A stretch of DNA of 64,000 bases, from the NCBI GenBank assembly GCA_938743325.2, contig OW568861.1, forward strand, positions 1,054,001 to 1,118,000, in the 5' to 3' direction. The stretch comes from Pycnococcus provasolii (lineage: Eukaryota > Chlorophyta > Pseudoscourfieldiophyceae > Pseudoscourfieldiales > Pycnococcaceae). This document shows, piece after piece, positions 35,990-44,431 of this stretch (its first letter is position 1; each line of letters starts with the position of its first letter). A program made the translations under genes and the position numbers. A model generated the notes under the pieces. It did no database searches. It worked only from the letters and a program-made list of their open reading frames with translations, and was not told where the DNA came from.

Positions 35990-36002
35990 TAAACTTTACC
36001 AC
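35990..36002 (-). promoter_or_regulatory. Shared dyad element GTGGTAAAGTTTA
   Basis: The plus strand reads TAAACTTTACCAC, 140 bp upstream of the J-protein ATG. It is identical over 15 bp (plus CGG) to the site at 40471. Its core is palindromic (GTAAACTTTAC). Confidence 0.5.
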
Positions 36003-36731
36003 GGCATTGTAACTTGTAAGGCGTGTTCCGACTTCAGAGCGCCTGTTGAGAATGCGAGACGGACGGGAAGTACTTACCGGTACGAAAGTGTATGTAGTTT
36101 GGTTGGCAAGCTCAACATTTGACGTGGTCAAGACTCAATCAAGCTCAACGACACAGGTGGTCAAGACTCTTGCCAAGAGCGAGACGCCGTATCAAACGTT
36201 GGTATTATATAACGATCCACCAAGTGGTACATACGAGGTACCAAGCAAGGTCAGGCATCCTCTTAAGCGAGACTTGGCGCGGCCGGTGGACCTAAACCTT
36301 TATGGTAGGATGGTAGGTGGTGGTGGACCTCACCACTGCCCACTGGTGGTTTGCTCACTTTGCTGGAATGGAAAGAAAGGGAGGAAAGGCGGTGTGCAAG
36401 AGGCAGTGAGTGTGTGTGCAAGGCAATGTGTGTGTGTGCAAGGCAGTCTGGCAGTGTGTCTGTGTGTCTGTCGAGAGAGACTGAGAGAAATTACACGAGC
36501 GTCTCCCCAACGAGTGCCACTTCAAGCCATTCAAGAGCATTCCAGCCGTCTGGAAAGAAACACAAGTGGTATATTATACATACCATCCTATCCTAGTTCT
36601 TATGAGTAGGTAAAAGATACGTCGTAGTTGGTGATATCACGGAGGCCCATGATAGTTCTTAGACTACATAGACTACTGAAGTGGTGAAGGGAAGTGGTGA
36701 AGTGGTGAAGTGATGTGATGTGAAGCAACGC

Positions 36732-36812
36732 ATCAAGCAAGCCGCTTTCAAGCCGCTTTCAAGCCGCGCATCAAGCAAGCCGCGCATCAAGCAAGCCGCG
36801 CATCAATCAAGG
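36732..36812 (+). repeat. Short tandem repeats CATCAAGCAAGCCG / TTTCAAGCCGC
   Basis: CATCAAGCAAGCCG occurs three times, interleaved with two copies of TTTCAAGCCGC, about 350 bp upstream of the kinase start. It looks like a small degenerate minisatellite. Confidence 0.75.
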
Positions 36813-37153
36813 GCCGCCTCCTTCTCCCACATCTCTCTCCATGCAGCTCCAGCTCAAGCTCTCTTCTCTTCGAAGTCTTCTCCGCCGAGCTCAAGAGCTC
36901 AATCAAGCTTGGGTGTTCGCGAGCTCATTTGAGAAAACATTGTTGCTTCCGGCCGGCATCATTCATCATCGGCATCCCCCGAACTGCCGAATCCTTCCCC
37001 CAACATTGCGAGGTTGATTGAGCATCAGCATCGGCGTGTCAGCATCGGCATCTCCCATCATAGGTCGATAAGGCCTTATCTATCATAAAGCATAGACCTT
37101 AAAGCTTCCTTGCTTCCTGGTTGCTGGTTGCTCCAGGGATTGTATTGTCATCC

Positions 37154-39544
37154 ATGGAGCGTTTCGAGAAACTCAAGTCGCTCGGGCGAGGGGCGCAGGG
37201 AACCGTCATCCTTGTCAGACGCAAAGCGGACAAAAGCAAATTCGTTCTCAAGAGAGTTCTCATGGACGACCAGTCGTCCGAGGATAGAGCAGGTGTCATG
37301 AACGAAATCAAAGTCCTGTCCATGACCGCGCACCCGAACGTCGTCGGGTACTTTGGCAGCTTCATGGAGGACGGAGTGCTCAACGTCGTCATGGAGTTCG
37401 CGGACGCTGGAAGCTTGCACCAGCACATAGCAAGAGCCAAAAGCCCGTTCCCGGAAGCGCAGGTGACCAGCTACTTCGCTCAGCTCATACTCGCGCTCGA
37501 CCACCTGCACAGCATGAAGGTGCTGCACCGCGACATCAAGACAAAAAACGTCATGATGACGCGCGCGGGCGTCGTCAAGCTCGGAGACTTCGGTCTTAGC
37601 AAGGTGCTCGGCAGCCAGCACAGCTTTGCAAGCAGCGCCGTGGGAACGCCGTACTACCTGAGTCCCGAGCTGTGCGAAGGCAAGCCGTACAATCACAAGA
37701 GCGACGTGTGGGCGCTCGGCATCGTCGCGTACGAGCTCGCAACGTTCAAGCACGCCTTTGAGGCCGCCAACTTGCCCGCACTCGTGCTCGAAATCGTGCA
37801 GGGTGAGTACCCAGCCATTGCCACGGAGAACTACTCGGAGGAGCTGCGTGGCCTCATCCGGTGGTGCTTGTCAAAGAATCCAGACGACAGGCCGTCCGCT
37901 CCCGAGCTCAAAGGATTCCCGCTGGTCGCGCGTGAGTGCGAGCGCATCACCACCGGAGCCGCGGCGTGGGCTGTCCCAGACCCGACCCCGCCGGCACCCG
38001 TGATTTTCGACCAAGGCACTGTCGAGACGGCGCTCACGCGTCGTCCTACAGGGGACAGGGGAAGGCACGCAAAGCTCAGCTCAAGCGACGCAGGCGAAAG
38101 TGGCGTTAACGATGCGCCGCAGATGGACGACATCCTACGAGAGGTGGAGGAGGAGGAGCAGTTCGAGCAGCTGATCGCGTCGATGCGCAGCGAGCTCGAA
38201 ATCGAGGATCGCGTCATCGGCCGCGTGCCGCACTTCAAGTGCTTCAAGGGCTGCGACCTCGTCGATTACCTCGTATCCGCGCTCGGTATAGCCACGCGCA
38301 CGGATGCGGTGACCGCCGCACAACGTTGGATGGATGCTGGGGTGTTCTTCCATACCACTCGCACGGAGCTGTTTCATGACACCGATGCGGACATGTACCG
38401 CTTCCGCGAGGACGAAGTGGGAGCGATCCTCAACATGCGTACCGTCTACGATCGCGTTCCACCGTCGCCGGCAGAACTGGAGCGCGACTTCCGCAACCTA
38501 CTCACATCCATGTACGAGGTGCATTCCTCTGAATCTGAGCGCCTCTTCGACTACGAAGGATTTGCCGCGAGCGAGCTGAATGCGCGCCTGCAGAATGACG
38601 TGGCAAATTCGTTGCAGATGTTCGATATCAGCGCGCTAAGCTTTGCGCAGCGCATCGCCTTTTTCATCAATATGTTCAACTGCCTGGTGATCCACGGCAT
38701 TGTGACGACGGGACCGCCAACCAACTTGTACCAGCGGCTGTACTTCTACGCGACGACGTGCTACCGCGTGGGCGACGAGCGTTATAGCCTGAGTGACATC
38801 GAGCACGGCATACTGCGAGGCAATCAGCGTCCGCACGGCGCGTATCGCCGCGCCTTTCGAAGCGGCGACAAGCGCATCCGCCAAAGCGTCGTTGTTTGGG
38901 ATCCTCGCATACACTTTGCGCTCGTGCGTGGCTCGAAGACGTGTCCCCCGCTACGCGTCTACCACCCCGATCAGCTCGACGACCTGCTCGCGACGGCTGC
39001 GCGCGAGTACTGCACGCGTAACGTGGAGGTGACGAGCCGTGAGGGTGCGGATGGTGGCACTGCTCGCGTGTGGCGTGTCGTCCTGCCCAGCCTGTTCGAG
39101 TGGTATTCGGACGACTTTGGCTCGACCGACGCGCAGCTTCTCGCTTGGGTGGCTGAGCACATGCCAAGCGCGAAGCGCGAGGAGCTGCGTCGTGCGGTGG
39201 ACGCCGAAGCTTTCGAGATCCGCTACGCTCCCTTTGACTGGGGCCTGAACAAGAAGACTCGCCCGAATCCGCCGCCAGCTCCCAGCCACGGCGTGCCAGC
39301 TCGCAGTCGCTCGTACGGGTCTGGGCGAGGAGCGGACGTGGGAGCAAGTGGCGCGGTGCCACCTGCCCCGTCCGGCGGCCCCCCTCCGCCTCCCCCTGGT
39401 GCGCCGCCCGGTGGTGCTCGCCCGCGCGTCAAAGGTGGTGGTGGCAATTCAGGTGGAGGCACTCCCTCGAACGCCTTCCAGGCACCGCCTCTGCCGTTCG
39501 GTGCGACGCCTCCTCCTCCTCCGAGCGCGCCTAGGAACGGCTAA
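37154..39544 (+). CDS. NEK-like Ser/Thr kinase fused to DEP and DUF547 domains
   Basis: This protein is 796 aa from the ATG at 37154, which directly opens the kinase domain (MERFEKLKSLGRGAQGTV). The kinase (1-260) is complete: glycine loop, VLK lysine, HRDIKTKN, DFG and GTPYYLSPE. The overall pattern is NEK/NimA-type. A DEP-like domain follows (about 333-422; VIGRVPHFKCFKGCDLVDYLVSAL...AQRWMDAGVF). DUF547 comes next (about 500-660; RIAFFINMFNCLVIHGI, YSLSDIEHGILRGN, DPRIHFALVRGSKTCPPLRVY). The tail is Gly/Pro-rich. DEP domains target membranes or G-protein partners. DEP-DUF547 pairs are known in plant proteins, often with glutaredoxin; a NEK kinase at the front is less familiar. NEK kinases often act at basal bodies and flagella, but nothing here fixes that role. 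Confidence 0.88.
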   Translation: MERFEKLKSLGRGAQGTVILVRRKADKSKFVLKRVLMDDQSSEDRAGVMNEIKVLSMTAHPNVVGYFGSFMEDGVLNVVMEFADAGSLHQHIARAKSPFPEAQVTSYFAQLILALDHLHSMKVLHRDIKTKNVMMTRAGVVKLGDFGLSKVLGSQHSFASSAVGTPYYLSPELCEGKPYNHKSDVWALGIVAYELATFKHAFEAANLPALVLEIVQGEYPAIATENYSEELRGLIRWCLSKNPDDRPSAPELKGFPLVARECERITTGAAAWAVPDPTPPAPVIFDQGTVETALTRRPTGDRGRHAKLSSSDAGESGVNDAPQMDDILREVEEEEQFEQLIASMRSELEIEDRVIGRVPHFKCFKGCDLVDYLVSALGIATRTDAVTAAQRWMDAGVFFHTTRTELFHDTDADMYRFREDEVGAILNMRTVYDRVPPSPAELERDFRNLLTSMYEVHSSESERLFDYEGFAASELNARLQNDVANSLQMFDISALSFAQRIAFFINMFNCLVIHGIVTTGPPTNLYQRLYFYATTCYRVGDERYSLSDIEHGILRGNQRPHGAYRRAFRSGDKRIRQSVVVWDPRIHFALVRGSKTCPPLRVYHPDQLDDLLATAAREYCTRNVEVTSREGADGGTARVWRVVLPSLFEWYSDDFGSTDAQLLAWVAEHMPSAKREELRRAVDAEAFEIRYAPFDWGLNKKTRPNPPPAPSHGVPARSRSYGSGRGADVGASGAVPPAPSGGPPPPPPGAPPGGARPRVKGGGGNSGGGTPSNAFQAPPLPFGATPPPPPSAPRNG

Positions 39545-39556
39545 GGCCTTAGCCGT
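39537..39556 (+). terminator. 20-bp perfect palindrome spanning the kinase stop codon
   Basis: ACGGCTAAGGCCTTAGCCGT is perfectly self-complementary and includes the TAA stop (39542-39544). It would fold at the end of the reading frame in the mRNA. A role in 3'-end formation or stability is inferred from its position and from similar structures at 39888 and 58977. Confidence 0.5.
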
Positions 39557-39887
39557 AAATTGTGTCTACATAGTTTGGTAATATAAATTTTTCTGATGAC
39601 TCACTTCACAGCTTTACGTCGTACTTCACGGCTCTCTCTCTCTCTCTCTCACTCTCCATATATAGTCGTTGAAGGATTCAGCACGCCGCGTCGGTAACCG
39701 CCGCGGCGTCTCAGGGTGGCGGCGGATAGACCACCCTACCACCCACTATGCTTACTTATTTATGTGGTTTTTGTACTGTATATAATGTATATGTATATGT
39801 ATATAATGGACACCGTACAGTACCTACGTCACGTTACACGTATAGCGACGAGGGGACTCACCCGCTGTTGTCCCGCGCGCCGACGCT
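39557..39887. other. Convergent spacer with CT microsatellite
   Basis: This lies between the two palindromes of a tail-to-tail pair. It holds a (CT)n tract (39632-39650) and TATA/TATG-rich sequence near 39780-39810. No gene is seen. Confidence 0.6.
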
Positions 39888-39915
39888 GCCCGCGTTCCCT
39901 GCAGGGAACGCGGGC
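39888..39915 (-). terminator. 28-bp perfect palindrome just after the small membrane protein gene
   Basis: Positions 39888-39901 are the exact reverse complement of 39902-39915, centred on CTGCAG and with no loop. It begins two bases beyond the stop codon of the minus-strand gene (stop at 39918-39920). Its position at the 3' end suggests an RNA 3'-end structure or a terminator. Confidence 0.5.
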
Positions 39916-39917
39916 AC

Positions 39918-40115
39918 CTAAACACCACCTGTACCTCTCACAGGCGCCTCGACAAGTCGCCCTCTCAAGTCTGTCTCGAGGTCGCGTTCACCCTTTCCTC
40001 GGTCTTTCATGCACCCTCCCGCGTAGAAGAAGCCGAGCAGGACGATCCAGAAGCTAAAGAATATGCCAATGAGCGTGAACCCGAAAATGAAGAAACCTGC
40101 GTCGAGCGAGCTCAT
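39918..40115 (-). CDS. Small single-pass membrane protein, 65 aa
   Basis: It starts MSSLDAGFFIFGF with ATG at 40115. Residues 7-34 form a strongly hydrophobic helix (IFGFTLIGIFFSFWIVLLGFFYAGG), followed by a charged tail (KDRGKGERDLETDLRGRL). No family is recognised. Support for a real gene comes from the clean membrane-helix plus charged-tail design, and from its fit in the alternating gene order with a palindrome at its 3' end. It may be a small integral membrane protein of an organelle or the ER. Chance ORF is the alternative. Confidence 0.55.
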   Translation of the reverse strand: MSSLDAGFFIFGFTLIGIFFSFWIVLLGFFYAGGCMKDRGKGERDLETDLRGRLVEAPVRGTGGV

Positions 40116-40470
40116 GACAAGAAACCCTCAGTCGTTGATTGAGCTTGAGAAGAACGCCCTTAAGCCTGCGAGACACAGCTCGTTAAGTTAAGACTGCTCA
40201 CTCAAGTGTTAAGTCTGCAGACAACACACACACGCTGGAAACACACGGTTATGCGCGCGCGTCTAGACGTTTGCCAATACAAGTTTACAATACCTGACAC
40301 CTGACGAGGTAATTATAATTATGAGAATGAGAAATGATGCCCTGATGAGAATTTGAGACGTTCAAAAAAAGCACGAAACGGGGCCGAAACGGGGATGATT
40401 TGTGATACAACGTTGTTTGCGAGTTGTTTGTTCCTCATCACAGACAGTACAGGAGGATGCTCACACACAA

Positions 40471-40483
40471 TAAACTTTACCAC
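40471..40483 (-). promoter_or_regulatory. Shared dyad element GTGGTAAAGTTTA
   Basis: The plus strand reads TAAACTTTACCAC, near the middle of the divergent gap: 356 bp from the small membrane gene and 384 bp from the ITPase ATG. It extends identically (CGG) with the 35990 copy. Confidence 0.5.
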
Positions 40484-40619
40484 GGTCGACGGTGGGAAAG
40501 GGGAACAACTCCCGACCCCAGGCAGCCATTGTGCCGCTTCGTAAAGTAGAGTAAACTCACCTACTGTATCACAGTGGAAGTTACTTACAGCTGAGGGAAG
40601 GAAGGGAGGGACCAGGCAT

Positions 40620-40655
40620 AACCCTAACCCTAATGCATAGTCTAGGGTTAGGGTT
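40620..40655. repeat. Telomere-type inverted repeat (hairpin)
   Basis: AACCCTAACCCTA (40620-40632) and TAGGGTTAGGGTT (40643-40655) are perfect 13-nt complements around a 10-nt loop. Each arm is two TTAGGG-type units. It lies 211 bp upstream of the ITPase ATG. It may be a scar of a telomere-repeat insertion or a paired telo-box. Confidence 0.75.
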
Positions 40656-40866
40656 TCGTTGGGCCTTCTTCTGGGCTTCTGGGACCATCTCCGCCGCTGG
40701 TTCCTTTCTGCTGGTTCCAATCACTCCATCACGTGCTTAAGCCATCACGTGCGCCATCACCACCACCACGACGACGACTCCGTCTACGTTTCGTCAGCAC
40801 TTTCAACGTCACTTTCAAGGTCACAGACTGCCTACTAAATATAGTAGTAGGTGTGGTGTCGGCACT

Positions 40867-41526
40867 ATGGCGTCATTGTCATCAGCACCTTCGTCTGCAA
40901 GTGGTTTGCCTCAAGTGGTATTTGTCACGGGGAACGCCAACAAACTTAAGGAAGTTACCGCAATCTTGAACTCATCCTCGTCTAGTCTTCCGTTTGAACT
41001 CGTTGCGCGTAAAATTGACCTGCCAGAACTACAAGGATCGCTTAGCGAAATTGCACGGGATAAGGTGAAAATTGCCGCGAAAACCATCATCGCGGAGTCG
41101 GGAAAATCTGATGACAACGTCAAAGGTGTCATGGTCGAGGATACCGCGCTGTGCTTCGACGCTCTCGGAAACGACCTGCCTGGACCGTACATCAAGTGGT
41201 TCCTCGAAAGCCTCGGACACGACGGACTCAACAAAATGCTTGTCGGATTTGCGCCCAACAACAAGGCGAAGGCGGTGTGCACGTTCGCGTACGTCAGCAC
41301 GGACGCGCCAAGTGAAGAACCGGCCGTCTTCGTCGGGGAAACGCACGGCGCAATCGTACCAGCAAGGGGCGACAACAAGTTCGGATGGGACCCCATCTTC
41401 GAGCCGAACGAAGGGAACGGACTGACATACGCGCAGATGCCGTCGGAGGCGAAGAACGCAATCAGCCACCGATACAGAGCGCTTGACAAGTTGAGGGGGC
41501 ATTTGCTTAACTTGTTTCAAAAGTAA
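40867..41526 (+). CDS. ITPA: Inosine triphosphate pyrophosphatase (ITPase, HAM1 family)
   Basis: This 219-aa enzyme hydrolyses ITP, dITP and XTP to monophosphates, clearing non-canonical purines from the nucleotide pool. It has the family's [13 protein letters not shown] at about 18-30, [12 protein letters not shown]...[10 protein letters not shown] in the middle, FGWDPIFEP at about 172, and [10 protein letters not shown] near the end. The length matches the eukaryotic enzyme (about 190-200 aa) plus a short Ser-rich N-terminus that is not a convincing targeting signal. ATG 40867 is the only plausible start. The stop is only 28 bp from the stop of the convergent NUMOD3 gene, so the two 3' UTRs must overlap. 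Confidence 0.96.
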   Translation: MASLSSAPSSASGLPQVVFVTGNANKLKEVTAILNSSSSSLPFELVARKIDLPELQGSLSEIARDKVKIAAKTIIAESGKSDDNVKGVMVEDTALCFDALGNDLPGPYIKWFLESLGHDGLNKMLVGFAPNNKAKAVCTFAYVSTDAPSEEPAVFVGETHGAIVPARGDNKFGWDPIFEPNEGNGLTYAQMPSEAKNAISHRYRALDKLRGHLLNLFQK

Positions 41527-41554
41527 CATACAAGTAGGATTGATGTACATCGAG

Positions 41555-44431
41555 TTACAAGAGCTCGCGTCGGCGCTCACAGTCGTATCCCACCACGTAA
41601 CTAACCACGTCCACCGCGCGTATCGTTCGAAGCAGGGCGCACGAGCGTACAGCTCTGTGCAAGTCAGGACGGCTCGCGCACGTGCCACCGAGACGAAGAG
41701 CAGCGAGCAGCGAAGCTGGTTCGTCTGCAACGCCGCGAGCGACGTCCGAAGGATTCGCCAAGGATTCGCATGCGTAGCACAGCGTGGCGTACGCCTGCGA
41801 CACGGCTGGCGTGGGGAGAGTCAAGAGCTCGGCGCACGAGGACACTGTCAATGCACCCGCGCCGTGGGAGATCGCCTCAATCGCGTCGAGGCGATCGCGT
41901 ATGTGACGAGCGTGTGCTGGTGCCAACAGCTGCGGCGCACGAGCAAGCGCCAACTCCGCGGCGCCGACACCTCCAACAGCCTCGAGTGCTGCGACCGCCG
42001 CCTCGGCGTCGCTTGAGGATGTGAGTGCCGCGCATGGCGCGGTAACGAGCACATCCATCAGAGTGCACCGTTGCAGCATTCCGAGAGGAGGAGGGTTGGC
42101 GTCGGATGAACTCCACGCCAACATCGCTCGCCACGAATTGCCGAGTGCCACTATCGCCGATACCTCAATGGAATCTAGACCAAGCTTGGAATGCGCGCCT
42201 CGAATTGCCAAAGAAGCAAGATTTGCCAGGTTGGCGTCGGCGTCGGCGCCACGATCCACCAGCCGCTGTGAAGGCGCAGATAGCAGCAGCATGGCAGCGG
42301 AAGCTTGCGTAACGTCGGGGGACAGCTCGGGGACAGCTTTCCTAAGAGCGGCGGTCAGCGACATGAGCCGATCCTCCATGTGCTTGGCGTAAGATTCGGC
42401 GGCGATTGGTGACGTCGCAAGCACAGACGCCGTGCGCAACATTTGGCTGCGATGCCGCCACGTGCGTGCCGTCGCGGCGCTCTGACTGACCGTGTCAATC
42501 ACGAGGGCGTCGAGCTTTCCGGCTGCATGCTCAGCAAGCGACGCGGCGGCGAGTGCTCGATAAACCACGCGAATTGGCATCGTCGCGAGCGCGGGATGCA
42601 TGGCAAGCGACCACGCGGCATCGACGTCTGGGTCCACCTCCGCACCGTCTGCTTTGTGAACGATGACAGCAGCCTGCGTTGGCGCGCGGATGCCCGATGC
42701 GCGCACCGCTGCACCTATTTCCTGCGAATATGCAGCTGCGCCTCCAGCAGAAATCAGCTGCTCGGCACCACCACGAAGAGCCCACCTTGCAAGGCGATCG
42801 GCTGTTGCGCTCTCCGTGACGATGTCGCTCCCCACGCAAGAAGGGGGAACGGCGAGCGCGGGGATCGCACGCTCCCATGCGCGCCGATGCCTTGCAAACG
42901 AGCCACCCGCAAGCTCGAGTGCATCCGTGTACTGCTGCGGATCCTCAGCTCTCCAGCGAGACAGCTCATGCTGAGCCGCGCGAATACCCGGTGATACTTG
43001 CGCGCTTGTCATCGTATCAATCGCTTGCTCGAGCAATTCGTCGAGGATCGGTCCTGCGGCACGCTCCGCCTTTAGCATGCTTCCCGCCACAGCGTTGGTC
43101 GTTGGCATCATCGGAAGGGTATCTTCGATTGGTTTGCGTAGCAATTTCAGCTGTCGCCTCGCCTCTCTGACGATTTCTTCGTGTTCTTCAAGATGCGACT
43201 CTGCCCACCACGCGCGCTCACGCTCCGCGTCGTCCGCCTTGTCAAATGTTCCTATATAGACCCGCTTGCCCGTTTGGATGTCAATCTCAAATACCTGAAA
43301 CTGCTTTTTGAGAGGATACACCATGCGATATGACACGACGCCTTTGTTGTTTTCTTTTGGTTTTCGAAACATCTTTTTGAACGTCTTCTCCTCGCTTGGA
43401 TAGCGTGAGCACAGCGCCTTGACCACCTGTTCCACTGGTACTGGTGCGCTGTTATCGTCGTGGTCGTCGTCGTCGTTGTCGTCGCCGCCGCCGCTGCGAC
43501 GTTTTCTTCTTTGTTTGAGGTTGGTTTTCTGCACGGCTCGTCTTGCTTCCTCGTACGCCCACAGTCTCGCGGCGCGTCCGACGTACGTTTTCGGGTCTAA
43601 AAGGCGTCCTCTGGTTGGTGGCATGGGTACGGGAGGTGGAAGTGCCAGCTCAGCTCGTTGTACGTTTGCGAGTACATGAGCAGCGTCGTTCGCGAGTCTG
43701 ATTTCCCTCGCTTTGACTATGCATTGTTCTTCGCGTCTCGTTTGTTTCTGCGTCGTTGGCCACGTTTTGATCCAGAACTTCTTGACACGTTCATCTGTGA
43801 AGGAGTCGATGAGAAAGTTATCAGATTCTCTGACGTTGTTTGCGTCGTTCGTCGTGTCGTCGAGCGACTGCGCGATTGTGATTGCCTCGAACATCATCCT
43901 CGACATTTGTTTGCGTTTGTGGTACCGTTTGACGGTGCGTGCAATTTTCGTTCGTGTGGCGTCGTCCATCTTGCGTCCTTTCATCGCCTTTGCGTGTTCG
44001 CGCGCCTTTCGTGCGCCTTCGGGCGTGTGGTAGAAAGCGCGCATGGATTTGCTGATGGCTGCGCGGTGGGCGTCTGATTTCGGAACGCCTGCAGGCGCGC
44101 CTACAGGTACACTGGCTGGCTGCTGAGACTGAGACTGAGACAGAGACAGAGGCTGGTCTCTTCTTGAGATACCTTGAGGTGGAGAAGAAGAAGAAGAGTA
44201 GTCTCCCTTTCCTCCAAGAGAAGCGGGAGCTTGAGACAAGCCTCTCTGAAGAGAAGCAAGGCGTGATAGACTCTCCCGAGCCCGACGACGACGAGAAGAC
44301 GACATCAATGACAGTGGTGCAGATGCAAACGTTGATGCAGATGCCGATGCCGATGCGAACGTAAACGCACATCGATGACGAGATGTTGATTGGTAGGACG
44401 AGTGAACATGCACCGCCATTGCCAATGCCAT
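41555..44431 (-). CDS. Organelle-targeted NUMOD3-domain protein, 958 aa
   Basis: The first ATG in frame is 44431; the open frame upstream begins with TTG. The N-terminus (about 1-65) is Ser/Ala/Arg-rich with few acidic residues, typical of a plastid or mitochondrial transit peptide. A segment like AHRAAISKSMRAFYHTPEGARKAREHAKAMKGRKM resembles NUMOD3, a DNA-binding module of homing endonucleases that plants reuse in plastid proteins. No GIY-YIG or HNH nuclease motif is seen. The remaining 650 residues are Ala-rich helices with a repeating layout (LARAPQLLAP..., LLTLPTPAVSQAYATL), possibly an alpha-solenoid of the mTERF or OPR kind. A role in organelle nucleic-acid binding is inferred. The gene is tail-to-tail with ITPA. 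Confidence 0.65.
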   Translation of the reverse strand: MALAMAVHVHSSYQSTSRHRCAFTFASASASASTFASAPLSLMSSSRRRRARESLSRLASLQRGLSQAPASLGGKGDYSSSSSPPQGISRRDQPLSLSQSQSQQPASVPVGAPAGVPKSDAHRAAISKSMRAFYHTPEGARKAREHAKAMKGRKMDDATRTKIARTVKRYHKRKQMSRMMFEAITIAQSLDDTTNDANNVRESDNFLIDSFTDERVKKFWIKTWPTTQKQTRREEQCIVKAREIRLANDAAHVLANVQRAELALPPPVPMPPTRGRLLDPKTYVGRAARLWAYEEARRAVQKTNLKQRRKRRSGGGDDNDDDDHDDNSAPVPVEQVVKALCSRYPSEEKTFKKMFRKPKENNKGVVSYRMVYPLKKQFQVFEIDIQTGKRVYIGTFDKADDAERERAWWAESHLEEHEEIVREARRQLKLLRKPIEDTLPMMPTTNAVAGSMLKAERAAGPILDELLEQAIDTMTSAQVSPGIRAAQHELSRWRAEDPQQYTDALELAGGSFARHRRAWERAIPALAVPPSCVGSDIVTESATADRLARWALRGGAEQLISAGGAAAYSQEIGAAVRASGIRAPTQAAVIVHKADGAEVDPDVDAAWSLAMHPALATMPIRVVYRALAAASLAEHAAGKLDALVIDTVSQSAATARTWRHRSQMLRTASVLATSPIAAESYAKHMEDRLMSLTAALRKAVPELSPDVTQASAAMLLLSAPSQRLVDRGADADANLANLASLAIRGAHSKLGLDSIEVSAIVALGNSWRAMLAWSSSDANPPPLGMLQRCTLMDVLVTAPCAALTSSSDAEAAVAALEAVGGVGAAELALARAPQLLAPAHARHIRDRLDAIEAISHGAGALTVSSCAELLTLPTPAVSQAYATLCYACESLANPSDVARGVADEPASLLAALRLGGTCASRPDLHRAVRSCALLRTIRAVDVVSYVVGYDCERRRELL

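Larger units (their letters stand above)
35851..37153. promoter_or_regulatory. Divergent promoter region of the J-protein and NEK genes, 1.3 kb
   Basis: No gene is supported. A 187-codon frame (36046-36609) looks random and GT-repeat driven. The region holds the shared dyad motif (35990-36002), a partial direct repeat with GTGGTCAAGACTC (about 36123 and 36160), and a cluster of CATCAAGCAAGCCGC repeats (36732-36812). Confidence 0.6.
40116..40866. promoter_or_regulatory. Divergent promoter region of the small membrane protein and ITPase genes
   Basis: 751 bp without a gene. It contains the shared dyad motif (40471-40483) and the telomere-like hairpin (40620-40655), described separately. Confidence 0.55.

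Noticed and set aside
36046-36609. 187-codon frame in the J-protein/kinase promoter gap
   Set aside because: Composition is random, driven by GTGTGT and GGTGGT runs; no motif, and it lies within a head-to-head promoter.
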